NCBI GenBank assembly: GCA_030834905.1
Contig: JAUQWZ010000011.1
Coordinates: forward strand, 434,001-498,000
Origin: Aggregatilineales bacterium
GTDB lineage: Bacteria; Chloroflexota; Anaerolineae; Aggregatilineales; Phototrophicaceae
Reading direction: 5' to 3'
Length of the DNA: 64,000 bases
Shown: positions 33,056 to 41,200 of the stretch, piece after piece
Numbering within the stretch: the stretch's first letter is position 1
Layout of the letters: each line of letters opens with the position of its first letter
Notes under the pieces: generated by a model
The model's input: only the letters and a program-made list of their open reading frames with translations
Told to the model about the DNA's origin: nothing
The model's database searches: none
Program-made: the position numbers and the translations under genes

Positions 33056-34765
33056 ATGAGCAACTCTTTTAGACAGTACACTGCCCCGCGTCTGCTGCTG
33101 CTGATTCTGCTCGGTTCAAGCGCCGCCTACGGGCAGGAAGCAGATGTGCCGTTCTATTTTGGCGTCGATCTCTCTTACGTGAATGAAGTTGAAGACTGCG
33201 GCGCGATCTACCGCGAAAATGGTCAAAGCCGCGATCCGTTCGAACTGTTCGCCGAACATGGGGCGAATCTGGTTCGCGCTCGGCTGTGGCACACGCCGGA
33301 CTGGACCGACTACAGCACGCTTGACGATGTCCGGCGGACGTTTGTCCGCGCCCGCGAACAGGGCATGGCAGCACTGCTTGATATTCACTACTCGGATACC
33401 TGGGCAGATCCTGGCACGCAGGAAATCCCCGCCGCCTGGGAAGACATGGACGACGACGCCCTTGCCGACGCCGTTTACCAATACACCAGCGGCGTGCTGA
33501 TGGCGCTGTCTGAAGACGATCTTGTGCCAGCGTTTGTGCAGGTCGGCAACGAGACGAATTCAGGCATCCTCAAGCGCGGCAGCGAGCAGAACTGGTCGCG
33601 CGATGCACGGCTGTTCAATGCCGGTATTCAGGCGGTGCGGGACTTCAACCGCGACAGCGGGCAGAACGTACAAATTCTGCTCCACGTCGCCCAGCCCGAA
33701 AACACCGGCTGGTGGTTTACCGAAGCCGAGGCGGCTGGCGTGACCGATTTCGACGTGATCGGCGTGTCGTACTACCCACAGTGGAGCACCTTCTCGATTG
33801 CCGATATGGGCGCGCAGGCGGCGTATCTGCGCCAGCGGTTTGGCAAAGAAGTGATGGTGGTAGAAACCGCCTACGGCTGGACGCGCGACGCCGTGGACGA
33901 AAGCGCCGACAACATCCTCAATCAAGGCGCGCGCGGATACCCATTCAGCCCGGAAGGACAGCGCCGCTTTCTGACCGATCTGACCCAGAGCCTGATCAGC
34001 GGAGGCGCGTTGGGCATCGTCTACTGGGAACCCGCGTGGGTATCGACCCCATGCCGGACAATCTGGGGACAGGGTTCACACTGGGAAAATGCAACCTTGT
34101 TCGACTTCCAGAATGACAACGAGGTACTGGAGGGCATCGACTTCCTGACCGATGATTACCTGCATCCGGCTGCCCTGCTCGACGGACAGATCGACCCAGC
34201 CTACGGCGAGCCGTTTGTCGAAGACCCCACCGGCGATGTCCTCAACGACCGGCAGTCGTTGGATCTGACCGACCTGTACCTGCGTTTCGATGACGAGTCG
34301 CTGTATATCGCCGTCACCGCTGCCGGTCGCGTATATTCCGATGAGGGCAGCTACCTGATTTACTTCGACACCACCCACGATGATCAGGGCGCGGACATTG
34401 ATGTCGGCAGACGCCCGATTGTGGCTGCCGATCCCTTCAAGCCGGAGTTTCGGCTGGACCTTACGATTCAGGACGAGCGCGGGACGGTCAGCGGGCGCTA
34501 TCAGCTTAACCAGTGGGTTGGCGATGAGTGGGAAGCCATCACCTTCACCGGCGGCGCGGCTGTCCTTGACGGCGAGCCATCGGTCATCGAAATCCAGATA
34601 CCGCGAATGCTGCTCGGAAATCCGCCGAGTCTTAATCTGGCGGTGGTGAGCACAGCGCGAGGACGCGCGCGCGGTGCCAGCGACATCGCTGGCATGGACA
34701 CCGTCCCGGATGACTCGTCCGAGCCGCTGATACTGGATCAGTTTTTTGGGGCGTCGTTCGAGTGA
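33056..34765 (+). CDS. GH53 endo-beta-1,4-galactanase with C-terminal accessory domain
   Basis: A 569-residue exported enzyme. A signal peptide (about 10-26) leads into a GH53 barrel (about 32-360). The catalytic pair is visible: acid/base E166 in QVGNETNSGIL and nucleophile E270 in VVETAYGWT. Other family segments are GVDLSYVNE, LVRARLWHTP and LDIHYSDTWADPG. Residues about 385-569 form a separate beta-rich domain resembling CBM9/glucodextranase C-terminal domains (DLTDLYLRFDDESLYIAV). It should cut beta-1,4-galactan, the side chain of pectin, outside the cell into oligosaccharides for the ABC importer. The start has a GAGGAC ribosome site. Confidence 0.92.
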   Translation: MSNSFRQYTAPRLLLLILLGSSAAYGQEADVPFYFGVDLSYVNEVEDCGAIYRENGQSRDPFELFAEHGANLVRARLWHTPDWTDYSTLDDVRRTFVRAREQGMAALLDIHYSDTWADPGTQEIPAAWEDMDDDALADAVYQYTSGVLMALSEDDLVPAFVQVGNETNSGILKRGSEQNWSRDARLFNAGIQAVRDFNRDSGQNVQILLHVAQPENTGWWFTEAEAAGVTDFDVIGVSYYPQWSTFSIADMGAQAAYLRQRFGKEVMVVETAYGWTRDAVDESADNILNQGARGYPFSPEGQRRFLTDLTQSLISGGALGIVYWEPAWVSTPCRTIWGQGSHWENATLFDFQNDNEVLEGIDFLTDDYLHPAALLDGQIDPAYGEPFVEDPTGDVLNDRQSLDLTDLYLRFDDESLYIAVTAAGRVYSDEGSYLIYFDTTHDDQGADIDVGRRPIVAADPFKPEFRLDLTIQDERGTVSGRYQLNQWVGDEWEAITFTGGAAVLDGEPSVIEIQIPRMLLGNPPSLNLAVVSTARGRARGASDIAGMDTVPDDSSEPLILDQFFGASFE

Positions 34766-34780
34766 AACAGCGCCAGCCAG

Positions 34781-34812
34781 TCAGGGCAGACAGACCGATC
34801 TGTCTGTCCTGA
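34781..34812. terminator. Bidirectional hairpin terminator
   Basis: TCAGGGCAGACAGA pairs with TCTGTCTGTCCTGA across a four-base loop, with one mismatch. It lies between the converging galactanase and MFS genes, so it can serve both. Confidence 0.75.
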
Positions 34813-34820
34813 ACGTTGTT

Positions 34821-36086
34821 CTACGCTTCCTGGGGCGCGCTCGGAGGCGGCTCGAAAGCCTCGGTTTCCGGCACGCTTCGCGGCTTGGGTTTGAGCATAA
34901 CTGCAAACATGAACACCGCGAACAGACCCATAGCGCTCCAGAACAGAAACGGGATGTTCGCGCCAAAGGTCGTCAGGCTGTTGCCTATCGGCGGCGAAAA
35001 TGCCCCGCCCAGATTACGAATGGCGGTGGTGAAACCCAGCGCCGTTCCGGCGTACAGATAGCCTACGCCGTCCACCTCCAGGATGGTGGCGTTGCTGATT
35101 GCCATGAACGAGTCAAAGACCAATCCGGTCGCGGCAATCACCAGCACGATGACCGCGCCCTCAACCACGCTCAGTGAGCCGATGCCAATCGACAGCACCA
35201 GCGAGGCGAAAATTAAGAATCCGCGCCGCAGCCGCAGCCGGTCGGAGAGAATGGACAGCGGAACTACCGCCGTCAGGCTGGTCACGAAGAACGCCGCCAG
35301 CGCGCGGTCGGCATCCAGTTCCGCCCAGCCAATCGTCTTGAGATACGTGGGCAGATAGCCGCTGAATCCCTGAAAACAGGCGTTGATCCCCATACCGCCG
35401 AGTCCCAGAATCCACAGGTTGCGCAGCCGCATGACATGGCGCAGGCTGTCGCCCGGCGATACGCGCGCTGCGCGGCTGAGTTCGGTGGTCTGCTCCACCG
35501 GATGCACAATCCACCACGCAAGGCTCAGCAGGATAGCGATGCCGCCGTATAAGAACATGATCTGCCGCCAGCCGCCCAGCGCTGGCAGCAGCACCGAGGT
35601 GCTGAGCAGAGGACCCAGCATCAGCCCACTGGCGAAACCCGCCGAAATCACGCCGCTTGCCATCCCAAGCTGCTCAGATGGAAACCACTGGCGGGCAACT
35701 TTAAACAGCAGCACCGTGACGACCGCCTGAAAGGTACCAAATGCCAGCATGGCGAGTATCAGCGTGGCGAAATTCACGGCGAAACCGCGGCTGAGACCGA
35801 ACACGCCCGTCAGCAGACACGCCACGACCAGGACATTGCGGGTGCCAAAGCGATCTCCCAGCGAGCCGCCGATGAGCGCGAAGAAGATGCCGGTGAACGA
35901 AATCATGCCCCAGATCATCCCGACTTCCACCAGCGATAAGCCGAGATCCTGGCTGATAGTGGCAAACAGCGGCGGCAGGGACATATTCGGCAGCGTGATG
36001 ATACAGAGGGGCGTCAGGGCGCACAGCGCCAGCATGATCCATCGGTAGCGGCTGTTTGTCTGCTTCTGGACAAGAGAATTGGTCAC
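34821..36086 (-). CDS. Major facilitator superfamily transporter
   Basis: A 421-residue carrier with about twelve hydrophobic helices. The loop 2-3 motif is GGSLGDRFGTR, and its counterpart in the second half is LSDRLRLRRG. The N-terminal half resembles carriers for nitrate, cyanate or organic anions (FGTFQAVVTVLLFKVARQWFP), but substrate residues are not diagnostic. The C-terminus is a Pro/Glu-rich cytoplasmic tail. It is transcribed on its own, converging with the galactan operon; a role in sugar efflux or uptake there is possible but unsupported. Confidence 0.85.
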   Translation of the reverse strand: MTNSLVQKQTNSRYRWIMLALCALTPLCIITLPNMSLPPLFATISQDLGLSLVEVGMIWGMISFTGIFFALIGGSLGDRFGTRNVLVVACLLTGVFGLSRGFAVNFATLILAMLAFGTFQAVVTVLLFKVARQWFPSEQLGMASGVISAGFASGLMLGPLLSTSVLLPALGGWRQIMFLYGGIAILLSLAWWIVHPVEQTTELSRAARVSPGDSLRHVMRLRNLWILGLGGMGINACFQGFSGYLPTYLKTIGWAELDADRALAAFFVTSLTAVVPLSILSDRLRLRRGFLIFASLVLSIGIGSLSVVEGAVIVLVIAATGLVFDSFMAISNATILEVDGVGYLYAGTALGFTTAIRNLGGAFSPPIGNSLTTFGANIPFLFWSAMGLFAVFMFAVMLKPKPRSVPETEAFEPPPSAPQEA

Positions 36087-36158
36087 CGTCAGCGTCCTGT
36101 TACTGGGGCAAAGAGATGAATTCTACCCATCCAGCCGATACACGGCAATCCGCCGCGC

Positions 36159-36194
36159 AAAAAAATGCGGGGATGCTCAATTGAACATCCCCGC
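36159..36194 (-). terminator. Intrinsic terminator of the MoaD-like/propeller operon
   Basis: On the minus strand GCGGGGATG pairs with CATCCCCGC around a TCAATTGA centre (one mismatch) and is followed by a run of seven Ts (complement of the A run at 36159-36165). It lies 42 bases beyond the MoaD-like stop codon. Confidence 0.88.
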
Positions 36195-36235
36195 GCGTTT
36201 GCAGACAGGCGTTTAGCGGCGGCAAACCGTTTGGC

Positions 36236-36532
36236 TCACCCACCCGCCATCGCGCCGATGATGCGAAAGGGCTGCTTCCCTGCCGACACCACCACCGGCA
36301 CCGGTGTATCTAGCGGCTCGTGGGACAGATCTTCCCCATCGGCATAAAAACGGATGAATGGTCGGCGTTCTTTAGTCGCTGTGTCGCGGATAGTGCCGCG
36401 CAGCATGGGATACGCCGCCTCCAGCGCATCCAGAATCGCCCGTTGGGTAACGGGTTCCGCGACCTCCAGCGAAACCTGACCGGTCACCTGTGCCAGCGCG
36501 CGCAGATGTGTAGGCAGTGTCACCAGAATCAT
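36236..36532 (-). CDS. MoaD/ThiS-type ubiquitin-like protein ending in Gly-Gly
   Basis: A 98-residue protein with the beta-grasp order of MoaD/Thi[14 protein letters not shown], then [21 protein letters not shown], and the C-terminal end IIGAMAGG. The exposed Gly-Gly is the site that family members use for adenylation and thiocarboxylation. No MoeB, MoaE or ThiF gene is adjacent. Instead its start overlaps the stop of a beta-propeller gene by four bases, so the two are co-translated. It could supply sulfur to an unknown pathway or be attached to a target protein. Confidence 0.82.
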   Translation of the reverse strand: MILVTLPTHLRALAQVTGQVSLEVAEPVTQRAILDALEAAYPMLRGTIRDTATKERRPFIRFYADGEDLSHEPLDTPVPVVVSAGKQPFRIIGAMAGG

Positions 36533-37644
36533 TGCAGAATTTGAACCTCGACTGACAGCACTGGCGGCAGGTCATGAACAATTGGCATCCAGTTATCGCC
36601 TGAATCGGCGGAAACGTACACCTGACCGCCGGTGGTGCCAAAATAGATGCCGCACGAGTCCAGCGGGTCTACCGCCAGCGCGTTGCGGAGCACATTGACG
36701 TAACAATTGCTCTGCGGCAGCCCATTGGTCAGCGCTTCCCACTCATTGCCGCCGGATCGACTGCGATAGACGCGCAGCTTGCCGTCGGGCGGAAAATGAT
36801 GCGAGTCGCTGGTGATCGGCACGACGTAAATGGTTTCCGGTTCGTGCGCGTGAACGGCGATTGGAAACCCAAAATCGCTCGGCAGGTTGCCGCTGATTTC
36901 GTGCCACGAGTCGCCGCCATTATCCGAGCGCATCACGTCCCAATGTTTTTGCATAAAAAGGATATTCGGGCGCGACGGGTGCATGGCGATGCTGTGGACG
37001 CAGTGACCCACTTCGGCGGCGGCATCCGGCAGCTCATAGTCTGATTTCAGCCCCTCATTGACCGGTCGCCAGGTCGCGCCGCCGTCGTCGGTGCGAAAAG
37101 CGCCCGCGGCGGAGATAGCGACGAAGATGCGGTTCGGATCATCGGGACTCAGGATAATCGTATGCAGGCACATGCCGCCAGCGCCGGGCTGCCAGAGGTG
37201 TCCTTTGACGTCGCGCAGTCCGGGCAGTTCCGCCCACGTCTTGCCGCCGTCGCTGGTGTGAAACAGGGCGGCGTCTTCTACTCCTGCGTATACCGAGTCC
37301 GGGTCAGTCGGTGATGGTTCGAGATGCCAGACCCGCTTAAATTCCCAGGGGTGCTGCGTGCCGTCGTAGAATTGGTGGGTTCCGGGCACGCCGTCGTAAG
37401 CAAATTCGTTGCCAACGGTTTCCCACGTCTTGCCGCCGTCGTCGGAACGGTGCATGACCTGTCCAAACCAGTCGCTGGTTTGCGAGGCGTACAGCCGGTT
37501 CGGGTTGCTGGGCGTTCCGGTGATGTGGTAGATCTCCCATCCGGGAAAATGGGGTCCTTCGACCGTCCAGTCTTTGCGCTGCTCGTTCGAACGCAGAACG
37601 AAAGCGCCCTTACGTGTTCCAACCAGGACACGGACTTCGCTCAT
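36529..37644 (-). CDS. BNR/Asp-box beta-propeller (sialidase-like fold)
   Basis: The start at ATG 37644 gives about 371 residues; an in-frame ATG eight codons earlier (37668) is less likely. There is no signal peptide. Six Asp-box-like repeats are visible: [40 protein letters not shown] and SADSGDNW. These mark a six- or seven-bladed propeller. The catalytic Arg triad and Tyr/Glu pair of true sialidases were not recognised, so I do not call it a sialidase. The protein is predicted to be cytoplasmic. It is translationally coupled to the MoaD-like gene, which suggests a functional pair. Confidence 0.82.
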   Translation of the reverse strand: MSEVRVLVGTRKGAFVLRSNEQRKDWTVEGPHFPGWEIYHITGTPSNPNRLYASQTSDWFGQVMHRSDDGGKTWETVGNEFAYDGVPGTHQFYDGTQHPWEFKRVWHLEPSPTDPDSVYAGVEDAALFHTSDGGKTWAELPGLRDVKGHLWQPGAGGMCLHTIILSPDDPNRIFVAISAAGAFRTDDGGATWRPVNEGLKSDYELPDAAAEVGHCVHSIAMHPSRPNILFMQKHWDVMRSDNGGDSWHEISGNLPSDFGFPIAVHAHEPETIYVVPITSDSHHFPPDGKLRVYRSRSGGNEWEALTNGLPQSNCYVNVLRNALAVDPLDSCGIYFGTTGGQVYVSADSGDNWMPIVHDLPPVLSVEVQILQ

Positions 37645-37749
37645 AGTTATATCCCCTGAGATTCGCATCAGCCTGACACAAGGATAGAACCTTTGTTCGT
37701 TTTAGTCAAGCAGGCTGCGCGCAGGCGGTTCGAGGTCGCGTCCTGTAGT

Positions 37750-39111
37750 TTAGCTGTGGCTGCGGGCTTTGCGAGGATTATCGGTCAGCGGTTCGGTGCC
37801 AATGGTGATGCCGAAGCGCGGCAGGATGCGCCGGTGCAGCACCAGTACGACCACGGCAGCCAGCAGCGCCGAGCCAAAGACCAGCAGCGAGCTGGTGAGG
37901 TCGTTCATGATAGACGGATCGATCAGCAGGACAATGGCGAGCGCCAGCATCACCATCCCACCGATCAGCTTGAGCAGCCGCCCCTGCTTTTCCTCAAATC
38001 GGCTGGCTTTCAGCGTGAAAACAACAGTGCCAAAGACGAGCAGCTCATCTACCAGGAAGATCAGCATGTACAGCCCCAGCAGCAGGGCAAAGGTCAGTCC
38101 GCTGACCTGATGGGCGGCGATAATGTTCGTCCACAGCACCGGCAGCCCCGATGTGCAGGGCAGTTCAATCAGCGTAACACCCGCCGCCATCACCGCCGTC
38201 GCGCCTATCAGCGCCGGGGTCGATTGATCGCCCGTCAGCAGCCCGCGCATATCGCGGTAGATTTTGGGCTTGTGCTTATCGGGGATGGTGAGCGAAACAC
38301 CCTGTTTATACCAGAAATAATCCTTGATGTTGATCAGCGCAAATGCCAGCGCGATCAGCGCGACGGCGACTTGTATCCAACCGATGAAGCCGACAAAGCT
38401 GAAGACGCTGAACAGCCCGACAATAAACAGGACGTAAACCGCCGACGTGACCGTCAGGAACGTCACTCCGACGATGAGCGTTTTCCTGCGCGAACCGGAA
38501 TGAATCACCAGACCCAGCAGCAGCGAAAGCACCCACAGCGAGCAGGGATTGAAGCCATCGACAAAAGCAATCAACCCGGTGCTGACTCCCAGTGACAGAC
38601 CATCCAGGCTAATCGTCCCAATCAGCGGCAGGGTGATGGTGTTTTCAACAGGCGAAAGCGCGGCGGCGGGGCTGATGGCGGCGATCTCCGCCTGATCGGC
38701 AGTCGGGACAATACCCACGCCCGGATCGGCGCAGGCGGTTTGCAGGCAGACAGCGACCATCTGCTCGATCTGGTAGCCGACCTGCTCGCTGAAGCCGATC
38801 CAGTAGCGGTCGCCAATGAAGGTAGTCGGCACGCCGCCCGGCTCTCGTCCGTGTTCCGCCAGCATCCGGGTCAGGTAGACGCGGTTGTCTTCGTTGTAGT
38901 AGACTTCGTATTGGCGGATAACGACCTGGGGATATTCGGCTTTGAGGACTTCAAGAAATTCCTGTTCGGCGTGGCAGTGAGGGCAGCCGTCGCCCCAGAA
39001 CAGATAGAGGACCACCGGCTCGCTTTGCGCCTGAGTCACGGCGGCACCGGGCAGCAGCAGCAAGCCCAGCAGCCAAACCAGAAGCAGAAGTTTTGCGCGC
39101 GCGCTCATCAT
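37750..39111 (-). CDS. Thioredoxin-like domain fused to a CcdA/DsbD-type membrane domain
   Basis: A 453-residue fusion. A signal peptide (about 8-28) is followed by an exported thioredoxin-fold domain with the active site CPHC (in WGDGCPHCHAEQEF) and a cis-proline loop at GVPTTF. From about residue 165, six to eight membrane helices contain the paired cysteine regions GFNPCSLWVL and ELPCTSGLPV, as in CcdA/DsbD. The membrane part would carry reducing power from the cytoplasm to the external thioredoxin domain. In Chloroflexota-like bacteria this could serve cytochrome c maturation or copper-site assembly; both are needed by neighbouring clusters. Confidence 0.85.
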   Translation of the reverse strand: MMSARAKLLLLVWLLGLLLLPGAAVTQAQSEPVVLYLFWGDGCPHCHAEQEFLEVLKAEYPQVVIRQYEVYYNEDNRVYLTRMLAEHGREPGGVPTTFIGDRYWIGFSEQVGYQIEQMVAVCLQTACADPGVGIVPTADQAEIAAISPAAALSPVENTITLPLIGTISLDGLSLGVSTGLIAFVDGFNPCSLWVLSLLLGLVIHSGSRRKTLIVGVTFLTVTSAVYVLFIVGLFSVFSFVGFIGWIQVAVALIALAFALINIKDYFWYKQGVSLTIPDKHKPKIYRDMRGLLTGDQSTPALIGATAVMAAGVTLIELPCTSGLPVLWTNIIAAHQVSGLTFALLLGLYMLIFLVDELLVFGTVVFTLKASRFEEKQGRLLKLIGGMVMLALAIVLLIDPSIMNDLTSSLLVFGSALLAAVVVLVLHRRILPRFGITIGTEPLTDNPRKARSHS

Positions 39112-39437
39112 CCTTTTTGCCTGTGCAAAGACGTCACAGCTTGATCGTACCCTCTGGCAGGCAGCGCCATCAGTAACAGGTGTGCCGTTCGATAGTTACA
39201 TTTGTCACAAACAGCGCGCGTACTGGTCGAAATGGCTGATGCCGCTTGCGCGAAACATTACCGGCACAACACCAGCCTGCCAGCGCATAAAGGTAAGAGG
39301 CGTTGATTTTTTCAGGTTTGCTGTCGGCAAAATTAGCTGAATAGACTTGTGTTGGAAGCTGGTCGAATGACAGAACATGCAATCAACACTTGTTTCGTTC
39401 CCAATACTGCATTTCGTCTCTAATAGATAGGCGTTTG
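39112..39437. other. Intergenic region, no gene recognised
   Basis: About 326 bases between a leftward fusion gene and a rightward DUF1905 gene. Short open frames on the minus strand (39170-39382 and 39205-39498) lack ribosome sites and have unbiased codon use. Promoters for both flanking genes are expected, but I see no clear hexamer pair. Confidence 0.4.
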
Positions 39438-39731
39438 ATGCTGCATCTACAGTTCGAGTTCGACGGCGAAATATGGTTCTGGCGTGGTCCCGCGCCATTT
39501 TTCTTCGTGACCGTTCCGGCGGAGCAGAGCGAGGACTTAAAAATGATATCCGGTGCCGTGACCTATGGTTGGGGCATGATTCCGGTTCATGCCCGCATCG
39601 GCAAGACCCGATGGAAAACGTCGCTGTTCCCCAAAGACGGACGCTTTATCGTGCCGGTTAAGGCGAGCGTCCGAAAAGCAGAACGGATTGAGGAAGGCGA
39701 CATCGTCACGGTGCAGCTCGAAATTGGTTGA
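39438..39731 (+). CDS. DUF1905-domain protein
   Basis: The start at ATG 39438 gives 97 residues; upstream in-frame codons are not conserved-looking. The fold is a small beta-barrel with the family pattern FEFDGEIWFW, PFFFVTVPAEQSE, GWGMIPVHARIGKTRWKTSLFP and a final GDIVTVQLEIG. DUF1905 proteins are widespread and of unknown function. Standing alone, this one has no operon context. It is followed by a short repeat element and a low-GC propeller-like gene. Confidence 0.78.
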   Translation: MLHLQFEFDGEIWFWRGPAPFFFVTVPAEQSEDLKMISGAVTYGWGMIPVHARIGKTRWKTSLFPKDGRFIVPVKASVRKAERIEEGDIVTVQLEIG

Positions 39732-39770
39732 TGAATACAACGATTAATTTGCCACACAAATTGGCTTTCG

Positions 39771-39803
39771 AGCGCAGCTTTTCATCGCTGCGCTGCCCTA
39801 TCT
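39771..39803. repeat. Hairpin repeat, copy 1 of 2
   Basis: GCGCAGC and GCTGCGC form a stem around TTTTCATC, with a conserved trailing GCCCTATCT. The same 33-base unit recurs at 41149-41181 with two base changes, in the same orientation, so the pair brackets the gene at 39871-41085. Confidence 0.75.
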
Positions 39804-39870
39804 TTGTCAACGCGATTCTGTAATCCGATATACACTGATGCTGCGATGAATTATCAAATGAGAATTTCAC

Positions 39871-41085
39871 ATGATTTTCCAGCGCTGTGTAATCTTGTTA
39901 TTTATCGGATTTTTGTTTGTTGCTTTTCCGGTGATGGCTCAGGACACTACGGGACCAATCGTGATTACAGATGGCTTCAATGACTTGCATGAAGCCAACA
40001 TCTACCAGCTTGACAGTGGCGGTTTAACGTTGCTTTCCGGCACACTGCATGTCCTAAACGCCTCCCTGTCACCGGATGGACGTTTCCTCGCATCGAATGT
40101 CGTGGCGCCGGTTGTCTTTGAGAGCGAAGGGTGCAGCGGCCCAATTCCTGCTGATCTGTGGCTGCTCAATCCTGAATCAGGTGAAAACCTTATGCTGGGC
40201 GGGCAACCAGAAAATGCCACTTATTGCGGTGATGATAATAACATTTCCCGTTCAGAGGTGGATTGGTCGCCCGATGGCAGGCAGTTCGTATGGACGGAGT
40301 ATGATTCCGGTGCCGATATCCTGTCATTGGGCGTTTATGATCTGGCAGCGAGTGGGATAAATGTGGTTTCACTTGATTTTCCAGAACAGTACGGCGCAGG
40401 ACCAAGTCCTATCACACCCCACTGGGTCACTTCTGGCATCGCCTTTTATTCGGTTATCTATGATGAAGCCCTAGCCGACAGCGCAGTGTCCGTGCGCCTT
40501 TATACTCCAGACGGGACATTCATCGCTGAGACGCCGGTCTGGATAGCGAATGAGTACGGATTGCCTGATACGGTTCTGCTGGTAACACACGAAGGGCGGG
40601 ATTACGCTGCCCATCACTGGTTCAGAAATGATTACTGGCTGCTGTATGATTTGCTCAGCCAACAGAAGTTTTGGTTTGGCGAGACACCAGCATATCCTGA
40701 ACTGGTGAGTGCAGCACAGCCAGAAACATCCCTGCGCGTGCGCTTGCTTCCAGTGGACTCTTTTACAGCCAATTCAGGAAATCCCTATCAGGTGGAAATA
40801 CTTGATTCTTCCGGCAATGTGTTATATGAAGCCATGAACATCAAAACTGCGCAAGATATCCCGCAGATCGTGGTGCTTTCCCCAGACGGTCAAACGCTGA
40901 TTTTTCGACACTACAATGTAGACACCCGCGTGTACGAAAATCAGATCAACTCAATTGGCGCAGATACAGCGTTGACTTTCATTCCCGGCGAGGACATCAA
41001 CCAATTCTCTCTCGCGTGGGGAAGCTGGCAGTGGATTTTCCCAGACTCTTTCAAGTTGGTTGAATTCCCTGATGAGTTCGGGTAA
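39871..41085 (+). CDS. Exported propeller-like protein of unknown function
   Basis: A 404-residue protein with a signal peptide (about 5-22, ending VMAQ). Repeated motifs such as NASLSPDGRFLAS, VDWSPDGRQFVWT and IVVLSPDGQTLIF mark TolB/WD40-like (PD40) blades. No catalytic motif is visible. Base composition is lower in GC than the flanking genes. The gene is bracketed by two copies of a 33-base hairpin repeat, which together suggest relatively recent arrival. A role in binding a partner or polymer outside the cell is possible. Confidence 0.7.
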   Translation: MIFQRCVILLFIGFLFVAFPVMAQDTTGPIVITDGFNDLHEANIYQLDSGGLTLLSGTLHVLNASLSPDGRFLASNVVAPVVFESEGCSGPIPADLWLLNPESGENLMLGGQPENATYCGDDNNISRSEVDWSPDGRQFVWTEYDSGADILSLGVYDLAASGINVVSLDFPEQYGAGPSPITPHWVTSGIAFYSVIYDEALADSAVSVRLYTPDGTFIAETPVWIANEYGLPDTVLLVTHEGRDYAAHHWFRNDYWLLYDLLSQQKFWFGETPAYPELVSAAQPETSLRVRLLPVDSFTANSGNPYQVEILDSSGNVLYEAMNIKTAQDIPQIVVLSPDGQTLIFRHYNVDTRVYENQINSIGADTALTFIPGEDINQFSLAWGSWQWIFPDSFKLVEFPDEFG

Positions 41086-41148
41086 TTTCGCCTGAAGTCA
41101 TGCGAAGAGGCGTCAGGCGACGAAACCTCATTGATCTATCGAGCAGGC

Positions 41149-41181
41149 AGCGCAGCTTTTCGCCGCTGCGCTGCCCTATCT
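41149..41181. repeat. Hairpin repeat, copy 2 of 2
   Basis: Second copy of the unit at 39771-39803. The stem is extended here to GCAGCGCAGC/GCTGCGCTGC around TTTTCGCC. It lies 20 bases from the end of the leftward copA gene and may also act as its terminator. Confidence 0.75.
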
Positions 41182-41200
41182 CTTAAAAGGAAATTACAGG

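Noticed and set aside
36529..37644. Annotation as exo-alpha-sialidase
   Set aside because: Asp-boxes only show the propeller fold; the Arg triad and catalytic Tyr/Glu were not found, and there is no signal peptide.
39170..39498. Two short minus-strand frames before the DUF1905 gene
   Set aside because: No ribosome sites, overlapping each other and the promoter region of a better-supported gene.
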